From Cytophagales bacterium (lineage in GTDB: Bacteria > Bacteroidota > Bacteroidia > Cytophagales > 172606-1): DNA of 6,857 nt. The stretch spans positions 1 through 6,857 of the forward strand of contig JALOMD010000146.1 in the NCBI GenBank assembly GCA_025455595.1. Reading direction: 5' to 3'. The translations under genes and the position numbers were made by a program. Positions 5,523-6,857 of the stretch are shown in pieces. Each line of letters begins with the position of its first letter. The first letter of the stretch is position 1. Under the pieces are notes generated by a model. The model had not been told where the DNA came from. It was given only the letters and a program-made list of their open reading frames with translations, and did not search any database.

Positions 5523-6266
5523 CTAACCATAGGTGTGTATTTCAATGCCACCGAAAATGGCCGTACCATTGACAACCAGTTTCCTATCGTATCTCGGATT
5601 CACCTGTCGGCGTTTGTCCTCAACTCCGCCGAAAATGGTCACCACTTCAGACACAACCTCCCAGTTAGAGGGCACAATCAATTTGATACCGCCGAAAATC
5701 TGTGTCAATTCCAGTTTGGTGCCGTTTTGAATATCAGCGTTCACGAGGTTCAATTCGATTCCGCCGAAAATATTCACCATTTCGCCGCCCCTGAAATCCT
5801 TGGACAAAATCTGTTTTTTGATAGAACCGAACACCACCACGTCATCCAACTGTTCGCTTTCCGATGTTTCCATTTCAACATCCGGGGTGCTGTATGAAGT
5901 ATAATTGCTGCGTTGGCTTCGTGAACGCCACAGAGCATTATTGCGCCCCAGCAGTACGAGCAGCCCAATGGCGATGATGGCAACCGGCCACACGTAGCGC
6001 AACAGGTGCGCATCGGGGTACATGCGGTGCAACAGAAAGACCGTACCAATAACAACCATTACTATCCAGCCGCTGTCATAACGGAAGCCGTGCCTGGCCC
6101 CGACTATCAACCCGATGACAATCAGAATCATGGGCCAACTGAACAGCCATACTGGAAACAGCAAGCCCAGTTGTTTCAACAACAATATTACGCCGATTGT
6201 AATGATGATGCCTCCTGCCAGTATTTTGCCCCATTGGGATTGCGAGTAACTAAAGTTGCTTTTCAT
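5523..6266 (-). CDS. LiaF-like membrane protein (LiaI/LiaF transmembrane region plus LiaF-like C-terminal domain)
   Basis: The product is 247 aa from an ATG at 6266, preceded by an A-rich leader and a strong promoter. Four membrane segments lie at about 15-31, 41-57, 66-80 and 92-107, with W-P-M-I-L-I-V-I-G and W-P-V-A-I-I-A-I-G, the paired W-P-hydrophobic-G pattern of the LiaI/LiaF-like (DUF5668-type) region. A polar linker (108-140) leads to a beta-repeat domain with five F-G-[GS]-[IV] turns starting at F146, F167, F191, F212 and F238, spaced 21-26 residues apart. This is the cytosolic LiaF-like fold, probably a short beta-solenoid. LiaF proteins of Firmicutes inhibit a LytS-like kinase in envelope-stress sensing. 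In Bacteroidota such genes often stand next to LytS/LytTR pairs, so this protein is plausibly the sensory partner of the kinase further downstream. Confidence 0.88.
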   Translation of the reverse strand: MKSNFSYSQSQWGKILAGGIIITIGVILLLKQLGLLFPVWLFSWPMILIVIGLIVGARHGFRYDSGWIVMVVIGTVFLLHRMYPDAHLLRYVWPVAIIAIGLLVLLGRNNALWRSRSQRSNYTSYSTPDVEMETSESEQLDDVVVFGSIKKQILSKDFRGGEMVNIFGGIELNLVNADIQNGTKLELTQIFGGIKLIVPSNWEVVSEVVTIFGGVEDKRRQVNPRYDRKLVVNGTAIFGGIEIHTYG

Positions 6267-6299
6267 AGTGTTTTTGTGTTTGTTTTTTTAACGTTGCAC

Positions 6300-6330
6300 C
6301 AAAGATATAGCCACCCGGCACGGCGGGCAA
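6300..6330 (-). promoter_or_regulatory. Bacteroidota-type promoter of the LiaF-like gene (TTG-N20-TATCTTTG)
   Basis: On the - strand TATCTTTG (6307-6300) is an exact TAnnTTTG -7 box, and TTG (6330-6328) lies 20 bases upstream as the -33 element. Transcription would start near 6293, giving a leader of about 27 bases that is A-rich up to the ATG at 6266. Spacing and position are both as expected for the primary sigma factor of this phylum. It may drive the whole block down to the response regulator. Confidence 0.7.
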
Positions 6331-6402
6331 CAACCTACAGGTAACACACCCGGCAAAGTCGGTGAAAAGCGGAAAATTGTCGGTGAAATACGACAGATTG
6401 AA

Positions 6403-6469
6403 GTACGATTTACGAGGTACGAATTACGAATTTCCAGGTTGCAGGTTCGAAGTTGGAAGGCTGTAGGTT
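6403..6469. repeat. Degenerate heptamer tandem repeats
   Basis: Four consecutive 7-base units of the form NTACGAN (GTACGAT, TTACGAG, GTACGAA, TTACGAA; 6403-6430) are followed, after a 4-base shift, by five related heptamers (CAGGTTG, CAGGTTC, GAAGTTG, GAAGGCT, GTAGGTT; 6435-6469). The tract abuts the palindrome copy at 6470. It is non-coding and resembles the tract at 51-97. Confidence 0.65.
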
Positions 6470-6497
6470 GGCGTTTTGGGCAATTTTTGTTCAAATT
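6470..6497 (+). repeat. Dispersed intergenic palindrome, copy 7 (right arm decayed)
   Basis: The left arm GGCGTTTTGGGCAATTTTTG matches the family very well. The right arm TTCAAATT has lost most of its pairing. Recognising it by sequence despite the lost stem suggests that these are related copies of one element and not just independent hairpins. Confidence 0.5.
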
Positions 6498-6636
6498 GAC
6501 AATCCGTAACCTTTCGACTCACAACCTGATGCCTTGCATACAATCTGTTGCTTTTCAGATAATTCATCATTACGTGTTCATCATTCAAAATCAGCATTAA
6601 CCCTACTCCTGTTCCAACCAAAATCACCATACAGTC

Positions 6637-6857
6637 ATGAGTTATGACGTACAATTGTACCGGAGAGAAGTCAAGACAAACCACCAAGCCGCCGGAAACG
6701 AAGATTTCTTTGAGGATGAAAACAATCTCGTCCCGTTCACGCCTGAGCAACGCCAGCGTCTGCACAATCGTCTGTTGAACTATGGCTACGTAGTCACCGG
6801 TTCGCCTGCGCCCGGCACTACTGAGTTCGCATTCAAAGGCGGCCTCGGCATTACGGT
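6637..6857 (+). CDS. Uncharacterised protein, N-terminal part (cut by window end)
   Basis: An open frame starts at ATG 6637 and continues without a stop to the window edge (73 complete codons). It begins M-S-Y-D-V-Q-L-Y-R-R-E-V and continues with an acidic patch E-D-F-F-E-D-E-N-N, then L-V-P-F-T-P-E-Q-R-Q-R-L. No signal peptide or membrane segment is seen in this part. The M-S-Y-D-[VI]-x-L start and the F-F-[ED]-x-E-x-N-L-V-P-F-T pattern resemble small uncharacterised cytosolic proteins I have seen in Bacteroidota, but I cannot name a family. The codon pattern and sensible composition support it as real. It is divergent from the LiaF-like gene. Confidence 0.7.
   Translation, partial: MSYDVQLYRREVKTNHQAAGNEDFFEDENNLVPFTPEQRQRLHNRLLNYGYVVTGSPAPGTTEFAFKGGLGIT

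Larger units (their letters stand above)
6267..6636. other. Divergent intergenic region of 370 bases
   Basis: This region separates two divergently read genes. It contains the promoter of the LiaF-like gene (6300-6330), a heptamer-type tandem repeat (6403-6469) and a one-sided copy of the dispersed palindrome (6470-6497). I saw no exact TAnnTTTG box for the right-hand gene. A TTGACA at about 6496-6501 has no suitable partner. No gene is supported here. Confidence 0.55.

Overview
The window looks like a piece of a Bacteroidota chromosome, probably from the Cytophagia/Chitinophagia side. The evidence is a LytS/LytTR-type two-component pair next to a LiaF-like membrane protein, a promoter with the Bacteroidota-type TTG / TAnnTTTG boxes, A-rich gene starts without clear Shine-Dalgarno sites, and heptamer-type short tandem repeats between genes. 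No genus can be named from the sequence. There are no RNA genes, CRISPR arrays, transposase genes or phage genes.

Layout. On the + strand are a glycine-rich (GRDP-like) membrane protein (163-990) and an alkyltransferase-like DNA-repair protein (1378-1728). On the - strand are a probable lipoprotein of unknown function (1802-2440) and a co-oriented block read from right to left: a LiaF-like membrane protein (6266-5523), a DUF4288-like small protein (5295-4945), a LytS-type sensor histidine kinase (about 4716-3652) and its LytTR response regulator (3655-2912). The kinase and regulator overlap by 4 bases. At the right edge a + strand gene of unknown function starts at 6637 and runs out of the window.

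How the genes may work together. The LiaF-like protein, kinase and regulator are the usual parts of a Bacteroidota envelope-sensing module: a membrane sensor partner, a kinase and a DNA-binding regulator. Here the module is interrupted by the DUF4288-like gene. A good promoter (TTG-N20-TATCTTTG) precedes the LiaF-like gene and may drive the block. The other genes look like independent housekeeping or accessory genes.

The least expected feature is a family of imperfect palindromes of about 30 bases, with outer arms GCGTTTT / AAAACGC and inner arms GGC / GCC around an A/T-rich loop. Seven recognisable copies lie at about 1018, 1174, 1768, 2692, 4825, 5351 and 6470. They occupy six of the seven intergenic gaps in the window and none lies inside a confident gene. 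Two genes (the alkyltransferase-like gene and the DUF4288-like gene) have a copy on each side. This is a REP- or MITE-like dispersed element that I cannot assign to a named family.
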